Source: Saccharopolyspora phatthalungensis
GTDB taxonomy: Bacteria > Actinomycetota > Actinomycetes > Mycobacteriales > Pseudonocardiaceae
Reading direction: 5' to 3'
Length of the DNA stretch: 64,000 nt
NCBI RefSeq assembly: GCF_014203395.1
Contig: NZ_JACHIW010000002.1
Span: forward strand, 186,001-250,000
In this document: positions 44,427 to 52,276 of the stretch, in pieces
How positions within the stretch are numbered: the stretch's first letter is position 1
Layout of the letters: each line of letters starts with the position of its first letter
Notes under the pieces: generated by a model
What the model saw: only the letters and a program-made list of their open reading frames with translations
Database searches by the model: none
What the model was told of the DNA's origin: nothing
Translations under genes and position numbers: made by a program

Positions 44427-45185
44427 ATGCCGCCTGACTTCCTCGGGGCGGTATCGGGCCCGGAGCCGCAACGCGGCGTGGGAGTGATCGCCCCGTTCGA
44501 CTTGGCGCTGGACCGCGAATTGTGGCGGTGGACCCCGGCGACTGTCTCGCTGTATGTGACGCGCACGGCATTCGTGCCGGTGCCCGTGACCGTCGAGCAG
44601 GCCAGCCTGGTCAGCGATGAGGCGTCGGTGCACGGCGCGACCCGTGACCTGCTGGTCCCGGAGCCGGAGGTGGTGGCCTATGCGTGCACCTCCGGCAGCT
44701 TCGTCAACGGGGCGACCGGGGAGCGCGGGTTGGTCGAGGTGATGCTGCAGGCAGGTGCGCCCGCCGCGGTGACCGCCTCCGGTGCGCTGGTGCAGGCCCT
44801 GCACATGCTGGACATCGACCGGATCTCGATCGCCACGCCGTATGTGGAGAGCGTGACCGAGCGGCTGCACGGCTTCCTCGGCGAGCACGGCATCGACGTG
44901 GTCACCAGTGTCGGTCTGGGCCTGCTCGGCCAGATCTGGAAGGTCAACTACCGGCAGGTGGTGGACATCGTGCGTTCGGCCGACCGTCCGGAGGCCGAGG
45001 CGATGTTCATCAGCTGCACCAACCTGCCGACCTACGACATCATCGGACCGTTGGAGCGGGAGCTGGGCAAGCCGGTGTTGACGGCCAACCAGGTCACGAT
45101 CTGGGCGGCACTGCGGGAGATGGGCCTGCAGGCGGTGGCCCCGGAGCAGCGGTTGATGCAGGTAGTGGACGCACCGGCGGCGTGA
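44427..45185 (+). CDS. Asp/Glu racemase superfamily enzyme (maleate isomerase/AMDase type), two-cysteine paralogue
   Basis: A 252-residue enzyme with both catalytic cysteines of the racemase/maleate-isomerase fold: C87 in VAYACTSGSF and C197 in FISCTNLPTYD. The N-terminus (GVGVIAPFDLALDRELWRW) matches the maleate cis-trans isomerase branch. Such enzymes racemise, isomerise or decarboxylate small dicarboxylates through a cysteine-stabilised intermediate. ATG 44427 follows GGGGGGAC and is 11 bases after the DUF3830 stop, so the two are co-transcribed. Confidence 0.88.
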   Translation: MPPDFLGAVSGPEPQRGVGVIAPFDLALDRELWRWTPATVSLYVTRTAFVPVPVTVEQASLVSDEASVHGATRDLLVPEPEVVAYACTSGSFVNGATGERGLVEVMLQAGAPAAVTASGALVQALHMLDIDRISIATPYVESVTERLHGFLGEHGIDVVTSVGLGLLGQIWKVNYRQVVDIVRSADRPEAEAMFISCTNLPTYDIIGPLERELGKPVLTANQVTIWAALREMGLQAVAPEQRLMQVVDAPAA

Positions 45186-45230
45186 CGATCACAGCACAAC
45201 CGGAATGGCCGCGGCGGAACGTGCGGTAAC

Positions 45231-45242
45231 ATTGTCAACAAT
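45231..45242 (+). promoter_or_regulatory. operator copy 2 (ATTGTCAACAAT)
   Basis: A perfect 12-bp palindrome upstream of the second racemase-like gene and of the GntR gene co-transcribed with it. TAACAT (45227-45232) just before it could be a -10 box. It is identical to the cores of the sites at 43794 and 48464, so the GntR gene would be autoregulated. Confidence 0.75.
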
Positions 45243-45322
45243 CGACCGGTCGTCCGGTGTTGGCATCCGGATCCGCCGCGGTGGTGTCGCAAACCGACGT
45301 CGACGAAGGATGGAGCTCCCGG

Positions 45323-46072
45323 GTGTCGTACACCGCAGGAATTCTCTACCCCGGCTACAGCGCCGAAGACGACTACCCCGCCCTTGAAGGATTGCTCGGT
45401 GCGGGCATCCGGCTGCCGCTGGTGCACACCCTGATGCGCGAGGACGCGCACCGGGTCGACGCGCTGCTGGACATCGGTTCGGATGACGTCCTCGCCGACG
45501 GCGCCCGGCAGTTGCTGGAGCACCGCGTGCAGTCGGTGATCTGGGCATGCACCAGTGGCAGTTTCGTCTTCGGCTGGCAGGGCGCGCGCGACCAGGTGGA
45601 GAAGTTGCAGGCGGTCACCGGCCTGCCGACCTCCAGCACGTCGTTCGCTTTCGTGCACGCCGCGGCCCGGCTGGGACTGCGGCGGGTGGCGGTGGCCGCG
45701 ACCTACCCCACCGACGTGGCCGCGAAGTTCGTGGAGTTTCTGCAGTCGGCCGACCTGGAGGTGGTCCGGTTGTCCAGCCGGGGCATCATCACCGCCGCCG
45801 AGGTGGGCACGCTGGAGCGCGCCGAGGTGCTGGACTTCGCCGCGGCCAACGACGACGACCACGCGGATGCGCTGCTGATGCCGGACACCGCCCTGCACAC
45901 CGCGGCGTGGCTGGGCGACCTGGAAGATCGGCTCGGCAAGCCGGTGCTCACGGCCAACCAGGTCAGCGCCTGGGAGGCGCTGCGGTTGGCCGGCGACCGC
46001 GAGGCGCACGACGGATTGGGAACGCTGTTCCGCAACGGAACAGGAGGGGAGCGCGGTGTATCCCCGGAATGA
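45323..46072 (+). CDS. Asp/Glu racemase superfamily enzyme, one-cysteine paralogue
   Basis: A 249-residue paralogue of the previous enzyme. GTG 45323 has GGAG 7 bases upstream. The first cysteine is kept (C76, IWACTSGSF), but the second is lost: the matching stretch reads LMPDTALHT, with Asp at about 188. A single catalytic cysteine is the state of arylmalonate decarboxylases and some isomerase-like relatives, so racemisation by the two-base mechanism is unlikely. The gene is read with GntR, whose ATG overlaps this stop. Confidence 0.85.
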   Translation: MSYTAGILYPGYSAEDDYPALEGLLGAGIRLPLVHTLMREDAHRVDALLDIGSDDVLADGARQLLEHRVQSVIWACTSGSFVFGWQGARDQVEKLQAVTGLPTSSTSFAFVHAAARLGLRRVAVAATYPTDVAAKFVEFLQSADLEVVRLSSRGIITAAEVGTLERAEVLDFAAANDDDHADALLMPDTALHTAAWLGDLEDRLGKPVLTANQVSAWEALRLAGDREAHDGLGTLFRNGTGGERGVSPE

Positions 46073-46779
46073 GGAGATGGTGTCAGGTGCTCGGGACCGA
46101 GGAGCAGTACCAGCAGCCGGGTGAGTTAGAGCCGGTGCAGCGCAAGTCGACCGCGGCGATCGTGGCCGATCAGCTGCGGGCGGCGATCATGTACGGGTCG
46201 CTGCCGCCGGGCGGTCAGCTCGGCGAGGCCGAACTCGCCGCCCGGCTGGGGGTCAGCCGGGGCCCGCTGCGGGAGGCCATGCAGCGGCTGGTCGCCGAGG
46301 GCCTGCTGCGCAGCGAACCGCATCGCGGGCTGTTCGTGATGACCCTGGACGCCGCCGACGTCCACGACATCTACCTGGCCCGGCTGGCGGTGGAGCGTGC
46401 CGCGTGCGAGCAGATCGTCCGCCACCACCGGGTGGAGGCGGTGGCGGAGCTGACCGCGGCGCAGAGCCGGATGGTCGCTGCCGCCGGCAAGGGCGATCCG
46501 ATCGAGTTGGCCGACGCCGACCAGGAGTTCCACGAGACCCTGGTGCGCGTGTCGGGCAGCCCGCGGTTGCAGCGGATGGCGCAGACGTTGCTGGTCGAGA
46601 AGCGGATGTGCCTGACGGCCCTACAGGACAAGTACCACGCGGATGTGCAGGCGCTGGTCGATGAGCACAAAGGACTGGTCGACGCGATCGAGTCGGGCGA
46701 CGAGAAGCTGCTGCTGGATCGGCTCACGGCGCACATGAACGACGCGTTGAACCGCCTCAACGGCTCCATGACGAGCTGA
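46069..46779 (+). CDS. GntR-family regulator, FCD subfamily, of the catabolic island
   Basis: A 236-residue regulator. The winged helix is LGEAELAARLGVSRGPLREAMQRLVAEGLL, and the FCD domain carries its metal-binding residues in DADQEFHETLVR, DEHKGLVDAI and RLTAHMNDAL. ATG 46069 overlaps the preceding stop (ATGA). GTG 46087, ten bases after AGGAGA, is the alternative. It is the only regulator gene within the island, so it is the natural reader of the three ATTGTCAACAAT sites. FCD ligands are usually carboxylic acids, consistent with the dicarboxylate enzymes around it. Confidence 0.92.
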   Translation: MRRWCQVLGTEEQYQQPGELEPVQRKSTAAIVADQLRAAIMYGSLPPGGQLGEAELAARLGVSRGPLREAMQRLVAEGLLRSEPHRGLFVMTLDAADVHDIYLARLAVERAACEQIVRHHRVEAVAELTAAQSRMVAAAGKGDPIELADADQEFHETLVRVSGSPRLQRMAQTLLVEKRMCLTALQDKYHADVQALVDEHKGLVDAIESGDEKLLLDRLTAHMNDALNRLNGSMTS

Positions 46780-46859
46780 CCTTCTCCAGCGGCATAAGCC
46801 CGCTCTTGAAGCATCGGAAACCGCTGGGGTGCGGGACTTAGCCGTCACCGCGGCGGTTT

Positions 46860-46895
46860 CTCGGGGCGCTTTCCCGGCCGGGAAAGCGCCCCGAG
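46860..46895. terminator. 36-bp perfect palindrome between converging genes
   Basis: Bases 46860-46877 (CTCGGGGCGCTTTCCCGG) are exactly complementary to 46878-46895, so the whole 36 bp is one palindrome. It lies between the GntR stop and the stop of the converging gabD-like gene and probably terminates both. A short T-rich stretch follows on the minus strand as GAAACC and on the plus strand as GTGTTT. Confidence 0.7.
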
Positions 46896-46913
46896 GTGTT
46901 TCGGTCCGTGTCG

Positions 46914-48395
46914 TCACAGGCCGCCGACTGCGACGTACTTGACTTCAAGGAACTCATCGATGCCGAACTTGCCGCCCTCGCGGCCCAGTCCGGAGTGCTT
47001 GACGCCGCCGAAGGGTGCCGCCGGGTTGGACACGATGCCCTGGTTGAGCCCGACCATGCCGCTCTCCAGCGCCTCCGACACCCGCAGGCCGCGTTGCAGG
47101 TCACGGGTGTAGAGGTAGCTGACCAGGCCGTACTCGGTGTCGTTGGCCTGGGCGAGCACGGTGCGCTCGTCGGTGAAGGTGGTGATCGGCGCGACCGGCC
47201 CGAAGATCTCCTCCCGGCCCATCCGGGCTTGCGGCGGCACGTTCGTCAGCACGGTCGGCTGGTAGAAGTAGCCTTCGCCGTCGCGGGGGGCGCCACCGGT
47301 GACGACCTCGGCGCCGCGCTGCACCGCGTCGGCGACCAGTTCGGTGACCTTGCCCAGCTGGGCGTCGTCGATCAGCGGGCCTACCTGGACCTCGTCGGTG
47401 ACGCCGCGGCCCACCCGCAGGCCGCTCATCCGCTCGGCCAGCCGCCGGGCGAACTCCTCGGCCACGTCGGCGTGCACGTAGAACCGGTTGGCGGCGGTGC
47501 ATGCCTCGCCGACGTTGCGCATCTTGGCCAGCATCGCGCCGTCGACCGCGGCGTCGAGGTCGGCGTCGTCGAAGATCAGGAACGGCGCGTTGCCGCCCAG
47601 CTCCAGCGATACCTTGAGCACCTGGTCGGCGGATTGCTCGATGAGCTTGCGGCCCACTGCGGTGGAGCCGGTGAACGAGAGCTTGCGGGCGCGGCCATCG
47701 CGGATCATCGGCTCCATCAGCTTGCCCGCGCTGCGCGAGGTCACCACGTTGAGGACGCCGTCGGGCAGCCCGGCCTCGATGAGGATCTCGGCCAGTGCCA
47801 GCATCGACAACGGTGTCTGGTGCGCCGGCTTGATCACCGAGGTGCAGCCGGCCGCGATGGCCGGGCCGATCTTGCGGGTGCCCATCGCCATCGGGAAGTT
47901 CCACGGCGTGATCAGCAGCGATGGGCCGACCGGCTGGCGCGTCACCAGGAACCGGCCGCTGCCGTTGGGCGCCACCGCATAGTCGCCGCCGATGCGCACG
48001 GCCTCCTCGGAGAACCAGCGGAAGAACTCCGCGGCGTAGGTGACCTCGGCGCGCGACTCGGCCAGCGGCTTGCCCATCTCCAAGGTCATCAACAGCGCGA
48101 GGTCCTCACGCCGCTGCATGATCAGCTCGAAGGCGCGGCGCAGGATCTCGCCGCGTTCGCGGGGTGGGTGCTTGGCCCACTGCGGCTGGGTGTCGGCCGC
48201 GGCCGCCAGCGCGGCCAGGCCATCCTGCGGGGAGGCGTCCGCGACCGAGCACAGCGCCCGGCCGGTGGAGGGGTCTTCGACCTCGTAGCTGCGGTCCCCA
48301 TCGGCATCGCGCCATTTGCCGCCGATGAGCAGCTGTTTGGGCGCGGCGTCGACGACGAGGGCTTCTCTGGGGTGCTGTTCGGTTGAGATTGTCAT
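46914..48395 (-). CDS. gabD: succinate-semialdehyde dehydrogenase-type aldehyde dehydrogenase
   Basis: A 493-residue aldehyde dehydrogenase with the full active site: Asn in ITPWNFPMAM, Glu in VSLELGGNAPF, and Cys in NVGEACTAANR. The sequence fits NAD(P)-dependent succinate-semialdehyde dehydrogenases (EMGKPLAESRAEV, SFTGSTAVGRKL, PFGGVKHSGLGREGG). It would oxidise a semialdehyde to succinate or a similar acid. It is divergent from the aminotransferase gene, sharing operator copy 3, so amino-group removal and aldehyde oxidation are controlled together. Confidence 0.9.
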   Translation of the reverse strand: MTISTEQHPREALVVDAAPKQLLIGGKWRDADGDRSYEVEDPSTGRALCSVADASPQDGLAALAAAADTQPQWAKHPPRERGEILRRAFELIMQRREDLALLMTLEMGKPLAESRAEVTYAAEFFRWFSEEAVRIGGDYAVAPNGSGRFLVTRQPVGPSLLITPWNFPMAMGTRKIGPAIAAGCTSVIKPAHQTPLSMLALAEILIEAGLPDGVLNVVTSRSAGKLMEPMIRDGRARKLSFTGSTAVGRKLIEQSADQVLKVSLELGGNAPFLIFDDADLDAAVDGAMLAKMRNVGEACTAANRFYVHADVAEEFARRLAERMSGLRVGRGVTDEVQVGPLIDDAQLGKVTELVADAVQRGAEVVTGGAPRDGEGYFYQPTVLTNVPPQARMGREEIFGPVAPITTFTDERTVLAQANDTEYGLVSYLYTRDLQRGLRVSEALESGMVGLNQGIVSNPAAPFGGVKHSGLGREGGKFGIDEFLEVKYVAVGGL

Positions 48396-48462
48396 GGCTA
48401 CGGCGAACCCTTCTGCCTCTGTGGTGGACAGCGACGCTCGGTGATGGTTGCATGTCAGCGGA

Positions 48463-48476
48463 GATTGTCAACAATC
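48463..48476. promoter_or_regulatory. operator copy 3 (GATTGTCAACAATC) between gabD and the aminotransferase
   Basis: A 14-bp palindrome with the same ATTGTCAACAAT core (48464-48475) as the sites at 43794 and 45231. It lies 68 bases before the gabD start and 36 bases before the chosen aminotransferase start, in the shared promoter region. Confidence 0.75.
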
Positions 48477-48511
48477 CTACATTCCGCATGCCTCACAGCT
48501 TGGAGTCGATC

Positions 48512-49768
48512 ATGGCTGAGCTCTCGCCGGTGCTGAAGCAGGCCACGCCGGTCCTGGCCGCTCGCGGCGAAGGTGTCTACCTCTACGACGAGCAGGACCG
48601 CCGTTACCTGGACTTCACCGCCGGGATCGGGGTCACCAGCACGGGTCACTGCCACCCGCGCGTGGTCGAGGCGGCCCAGCATCAGGTGGGTACCCTCATC
48701 CACGGCCAGTACACGACCGTGATGCACCGGCCGCTGCTGCGGTTGACCGAACGCCTCGGCGAGGTGCTGCCGGCGGGCCTGGACCGCCTGTTCTACGTCA
48801 ACTCCGGCAGCGAAGCGGTGGAAGCGTCGGTGCGCCTGGCCCGCCAGGCCACCGGGCGGCAGAGCATCGTGGCCTTCCAGGGCGGCTTCCACGGCCGCAC
48901 GATGGGCGCCGGGTCGCTGACCAGCTCCGGGGTCAAGGTGCGGGCCGGAATCGGCCCGATGATGCCTGGCGTGGTGTTCACCCCGTTCCCGGAGGCATAC
49001 CGGCACCGCAGCAGTGAGGCCGAGGCGGTGCGCTTCGCGCTGGCCGAGTTCGACCAGATGCTGGTCACCGTCAGCTCGCCGCGCGATACGGCGGCGATCA
49101 TCGTCGAACCGGTACTCGGTGAGGGCGGCTACATCCCGGCCCCGCCGGAGTTCCTCACCGGCCTGCGCGAACGCGCCGACCGCCACGGCATCCTGCTGAT
49201 CGTCGACGAGGTACAGACCGGCGTCGGCCGCACCGGCCGGTTCTGGGGCCACGACCACGCCGGGATCCGTCCCGACATCCTGATCACCGCCAAGGGCCTG
49301 GCCAGCGGCTTCCCGCTATCGGCCATCGCCGCGCCCGAGGAGTTGATGAGCAAGGCCTGGCCGGGCTCGCAGGGCGGCACCTACGGCGGCAACGCGGTGG
49401 CCGCCGCCGCGGCGCTGGCCACCCTCGATGTGGTGCGCGACGAGCGGCTCGTCGAGAACGCCGCCGAGCAGGGTGCCCGGTTGCAGGAGGGCCTGCGCAA
49501 GGTGGCCGCCGAGCACCCGGTCATCGGCGACGTGCGCGGGCTGGGACTGATGGTCGGCAATGAGTTCAGCACCTCCGACGGCGCGCCGGACACCGAGACG
49601 GCGACCCGCGCCCACCAGGCGGCCGCCAAGCGCGGTTTGCTGCTGCTGACCTGCGGCCCATACGGCAATGTGGTGCGGATGATCCCGCCGCTGATCGTCA
49701 CCGCCGAGCAGGTCGACGACGCGGTCGCGCTGTGGGCCGAAGCGGTGCAGGACGCCGTCAGCAACTGA
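48512..49768 (+). CDS. gabT: class III aminotransferase (4-aminobutyrate aminotransferase-like)
   Basis: A 418-residue PLP-dependent aminotransferase. Motifs: YVNSGSEAVEASVRLAR (phosphate binding), FHGRTMGAGSLT, IIVEPVLGEGG, LLIVDEVQTGVGRTG, and the PLP Lys in ILITAKGLASGFPL. The family includes GABA, ornithine and beta-amino-acid aminotransferases. Beside the semialdehyde dehydrogenase it would make a two-step amine-to-acid module. ATG 48512 with GGAG 7 bases upstream is preferred. ATG 48452 would put the operator inside the coding region, and ATG 48488 has no ribosome-binding site. Confidence 0.9.
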   Translation: MAELSPVLKQATPVLAARGEGVYLYDEQDRRYLDFTAGIGVTSTGHCHPRVVEAAQHQVGTLIHGQYTTVMHRPLLRLTERLGEVLPAGLDRLFYVNSGSEAVEASVRLARQATGRQSIVAFQGGFHGRTMGAGSLTSSGVKVRAGIGPMMPGVVFTPFPEAYRHRSSEAEAVRFALAEFDQMLVTVSSPRDTAAIIVEPVLGEGGYIPAPPEFLTGLRERADRHGILLIVDEVQTGVGRTGRFWGHDHAGIRPDILITAKGLASGFPLSAIAAPEELMSKAWPGSQGGTYGGNAVAAAAALATLDVVRDERLVENAAEQGARLQEGLRKVAAEHPVIGDVRGLGLMVGNEFSTSDGAPDTETATRAHQAAAKRGLLLLTCGPYGNVVRMIPPLIVTAEQVDDAVALWAEAVQDAVSN

Positions 49769-49943
49769 CCACCCCGGCTGTGGTAGTGGTTGTGAGTTGG
49801 CACTCGTGCCCACCACCAGCCGAAACGGGTGGTCGTCTATCACCGTTCGGTAGCGGTGGGTGCTTCCGGCAGGGCCGTCTGGAATGCTGCACGCAACCCG
49901 GCGCGTGCGGGACGCGCTGGATCGGACCGACGCAGGTGTGTGC

Positions 49944-51074
49944 ATGAGCGACTGGTCGGCGGGGCAGCCGCCAAGGAGCCGGCGGCCGCAAGGCGGCGGC
50001 GACAGGTACGACTACTACCGCGGCGCACGGGGCGGGCCGCCCCCGCAACGGCGCCCGCCGCCCCCGCCCCACCGCGGCCCGCGGCGGCCGGTGGACGAGC
50101 CACCGCCCCCGCGCCGGACGAAGAAACGGTGGGGGCGGCGCATCGGCATCGCGCTGGCCGTCCTGGTTCTGTTGCTGGCCGCGCTGGTGATCTACTTCGA
50201 CAGCACGCTCCAGCGCACCAACGCACTGTCCTTCGACGGGCAGGCCCCGGACTCGGAGGGCACCAACTGGCTGCTGGTCGGGTCCGACAGCCGCGAAGGA
50301 CTCGACCAAGCGCAGCGGGAGCAACTGTCGGCCGGTGATGCCGCCGGCCGTCGCACCGACACCATGATGCTGGTGCACATCCCCAGCAGCGGTGGCCAGC
50401 CGGCCATGATCAGCCTGCCTCGTGACTCCTATGTCTCCATCCCCGGCCACGGCAGGACCAAGCTCAACTCGGCGTTCTCCTTCGGCGGTCCGCAGCTGCT
50501 GGCGCAGACCGTCGAGCAAGCCACCGGGGTGCACATCGACCACTACGCCGAGATCGGTTTCGGCGGGTTCTCCGACCTGGTCGATGCCGTCGGCGGGGTG
50601 GAGATGTGCCTGGACCAGCCGATGAACGACGACATGGCCAACGTGCATCTGCCGCCCGGTTGCCAGGAGCTGGACGGGCCGCAGGCGCTGGGCTTCGTCC
50701 GGGCCCGCTACTCGCTCAAGGGCGGTGACCTCGAACGGGCGGAGAACCAGCGCAAACTGCTGGGCGCGCTGGTCCACAAGGCCACCAGCCCGGCGACGCT
50801 GGTCAACCCGTTCCGGCTGTTCCCGCTGGCCTCCGGTGCCAGCAAGACGTTCCTGGTCAACGACGACGACCATCTGTGGCACCTGGCGTCGCTGGCGCTG
50901 GCGATGGGTGACATCAGCGGTGGCCAGGGCGTGACCACCAGCGTGCCCTTCGGCCGCTTCGGCCAGGACTCCGATGGCGGCTCGGTGATCATCTGGGACA
51001 AGGACGGCGCCAGCCGGATGTTCGAGGCGATCGCCAAGGACCAACCGATCCCACCGGACCTGCTCAAAAAGTAG
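49944..51074 (+). CDS. LytR-CpsA-Psr (LCP) family cell-wall glycopolymer ligase
   Basis: A 376-residue membrane protein: a Pro/Arg/Gly-rich cytoplasmic N-terminus of about 70 residues, one membrane helix (IGIALAVLVLLLAALVIYF), and an extracellular LCP domain. LCP hallmarks are WLLVGSDSREGL, GRRTDTMMLVHI, MISLPRDSYVSIPG and QALGFVRARYS, whose Asp and Arg residues bind the lipid pyrophosphate. LCP proteins attach polymers such as arabinogalactan or teichoic acids to peptidoglycan. ATG 49944 is the start. The next gene is a convergent lysozyme, so the pair is wall-related. Confidence 0.92.
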   Translation: MSDWSAGQPPRSRRPQGGGDRYDYYRGARGGPPPQRRPPPPPHRGPRRPVDEPPPPRRTKKRWGRRIGIALAVLVLLLAALVIYFDSTLQRTNALSFDGQAPDSEGTNWLLVGSDSREGLDQAQREQLSAGDAAGRRTDTMMLVHIPSSGGQPAMISLPRDSYVSIPGHGRTKLNSAFSFGGPQLLAQTVEQATGVHIDHYAEIGFGGFSDLVDAVGGVEMCLDQPMNDDMANVHLPPGCQELDGPQALGFVRARYSLKGGDLERAENQRKLLGALVHKATSPATLVNPFRLFPLASGASKTFLVNDDDHLWHLASLALAMGDISGGQGVTTSVPFGRFGQDSDGGSVIIWDKDGASRMFEAIAKDQPIPPDLLKK

Positions 51075-51087
51075 CGCACGCGCAAAC

Positions 51088-51125
51088 GATGCGGGCCGCC
51101 CCGGAAAGCCGGGGCGGCCCGCATC
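51088..51125. terminator. bidirectional terminator between LCP and lysozyme genes
   Basis: GATGCGGGCCGCCCCGG (51088-51104) and CCGGGGCGGCCCGCATC (51109-51125) form a perfect 17-bp stem with loop AAAG. It lies between two converging stop codons, and no long T-run follows on either strand. Confidence 0.85.
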
Positions 51126-51142
51126 GCCGTTGGGAGGGACGG

Positions 51143-52027
51143 TCAGGAGATGAATCGCGTGAGCTGCTTGGTGTTGCCGTTGAAGACGTCCTGCCCACCG
51201 GGCAGCGGGCCGTTATTGCTGTTCTGCCAGATGGTGTGGAAAGCCCAGCCGGCCGGCAGCGCGCCGATGTCCGGACCGTAGCGGGCGATCCACAGCGGAT
51301 TGTTGCGCGCGAAGTCCGGATTGGACGCGGTGCAGCGGTTCCACCAGTCGGTGGTGGTGTAGATGACCGGGAAGCGCCCGGTCCGGGCGTGGTATGTGTT
51401 GCTGAACTCGGCGATCCAGCGCGACATCGCGGCCGCGTCCAGCCCGTAGCAGCCGTCACCGTAGGGGTTGTACTCGATATCGAGCGCTCCCGGCAGGGTG
51501 CGGCCGCCGGCGCCCCAGTCACCGCCGTTGTCGACGAAGAAGTTGGCCTGGTCAATACCGTTGGAGCGATCCGGTAGCCCGAAATGGTAGGCGCCGCGGA
51601 CCATGCCGACGTCGTGGGAGCCGTTGTACTGCTGGGCAAACCGGTTGTTGCGGAACCCGGTGCCCTCGGTGGCCTTGATGTAGGCGAACCGGGCCCCGGC
51701 GGCCCAGGCCTTGGGCCAGTCGATATCGCCTTGGTGGCCGCTGACGTCCATTCCGGACAGCGCGCCCGCAGGCCGGCCGCGTTGCTGGCCGCCGTCGCCT
51801 TCCACGCTGTAACCCGCCCACGCGCCGTTGGGGTCCTTGGGGTTGAGCAGCGGCGCGCTGCGCGGCTCGCCGCGTGGTTGGTCGGCGTGGGCGGTGCCGC
51901 CGAACAGGGTCACCGTGGTGATCAACGCGGCCAGCAACGTCGGCGTCCTACGTGGACGGCGAGAAACGTTGCGGGTTCGGCGTCGCCGGTGGTCGCTGTC
52001 GACGGGACCGCCGAATTTGCAGAGCAC
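51143..52027 (-). CDS. secreted GH25 lysozyme
   Basis: A 294-residue secreted muramidase. GTG 52027 follows GAGGAGG. The basic N-terminus and hydrophobic stretch (TLLAALITTVTLFGGTAHA) form a signal peptide with cleavage near ADQ. The GH25 domain starts at about residue 90 with GMDVSGHQGDIDW. It has FAYIKATEGTGFRN, GMVRGAYHFGLP, the catalytic DxE in GALDIEYNPYG, and VIYTTTDWWNRC. GH25 enzymes cleave the MurNAc-GlcNAc beta-1,4 bond. There is no separate wall-binding domain. Confidence 0.95.
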   Translation of the reverse strand: MLCKFGGPVDSDHRRRRTRNVSRRPRRTPTLLAALITTVTLFGGTAHADQPRGEPRSAPLLNPKDPNGAWAGYSVEGDGGQQRGRPAGALSGMDVSGHQGDIDWPKAWAAGARFAYIKATEGTGFRNNRFAQQYNGSHDVGMVRGAYHFGLPDRSNGIDQANFFVDNGGDWGAGGRTLPGALDIEYNPYGDGCYGLDAAAMSRWIAEFSNTYHARTGRFPVIYTTTDWWNRCTASNPDFARNNPLWIARYGPDIGALPAGWAFHTIWQNSNNGPLPGGQDVFNGNTKQLTRFIS

Positions 52028-52276
52028 TGCACTCGCCTCCTCACCAACATGGGCATCGTCGTCGAGTGGGCCCGGGCCGTCCGGGTATCGGACCGGGTGG
52101 TGCCGCGGATCTTGGCGTTCGGAGGATAACCCGCTAAGTGGGGGCGCGCTGTGTTCTGCCGCGGCGTTTCGCCGGGTTCGACCCGTGCGGGCAAAGTGCC
52201 ACCCTCCACTGTGGTGACGCGCGTGATCCAGATCTCACGATTGGAGAATCCGCGGCCGGTCGGGTAGTTCTCGGGC

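Noticed and set aside
48452..48511. Upstream starts (ATG 48452, ATG 48488) for the aminotransferase
   Set aside because: The first would place the conserved ATTGTCAACAAT operator inside the coding sequence and neither has a ribosome-binding site; ATG 48512 has GGAG at 7 bases.
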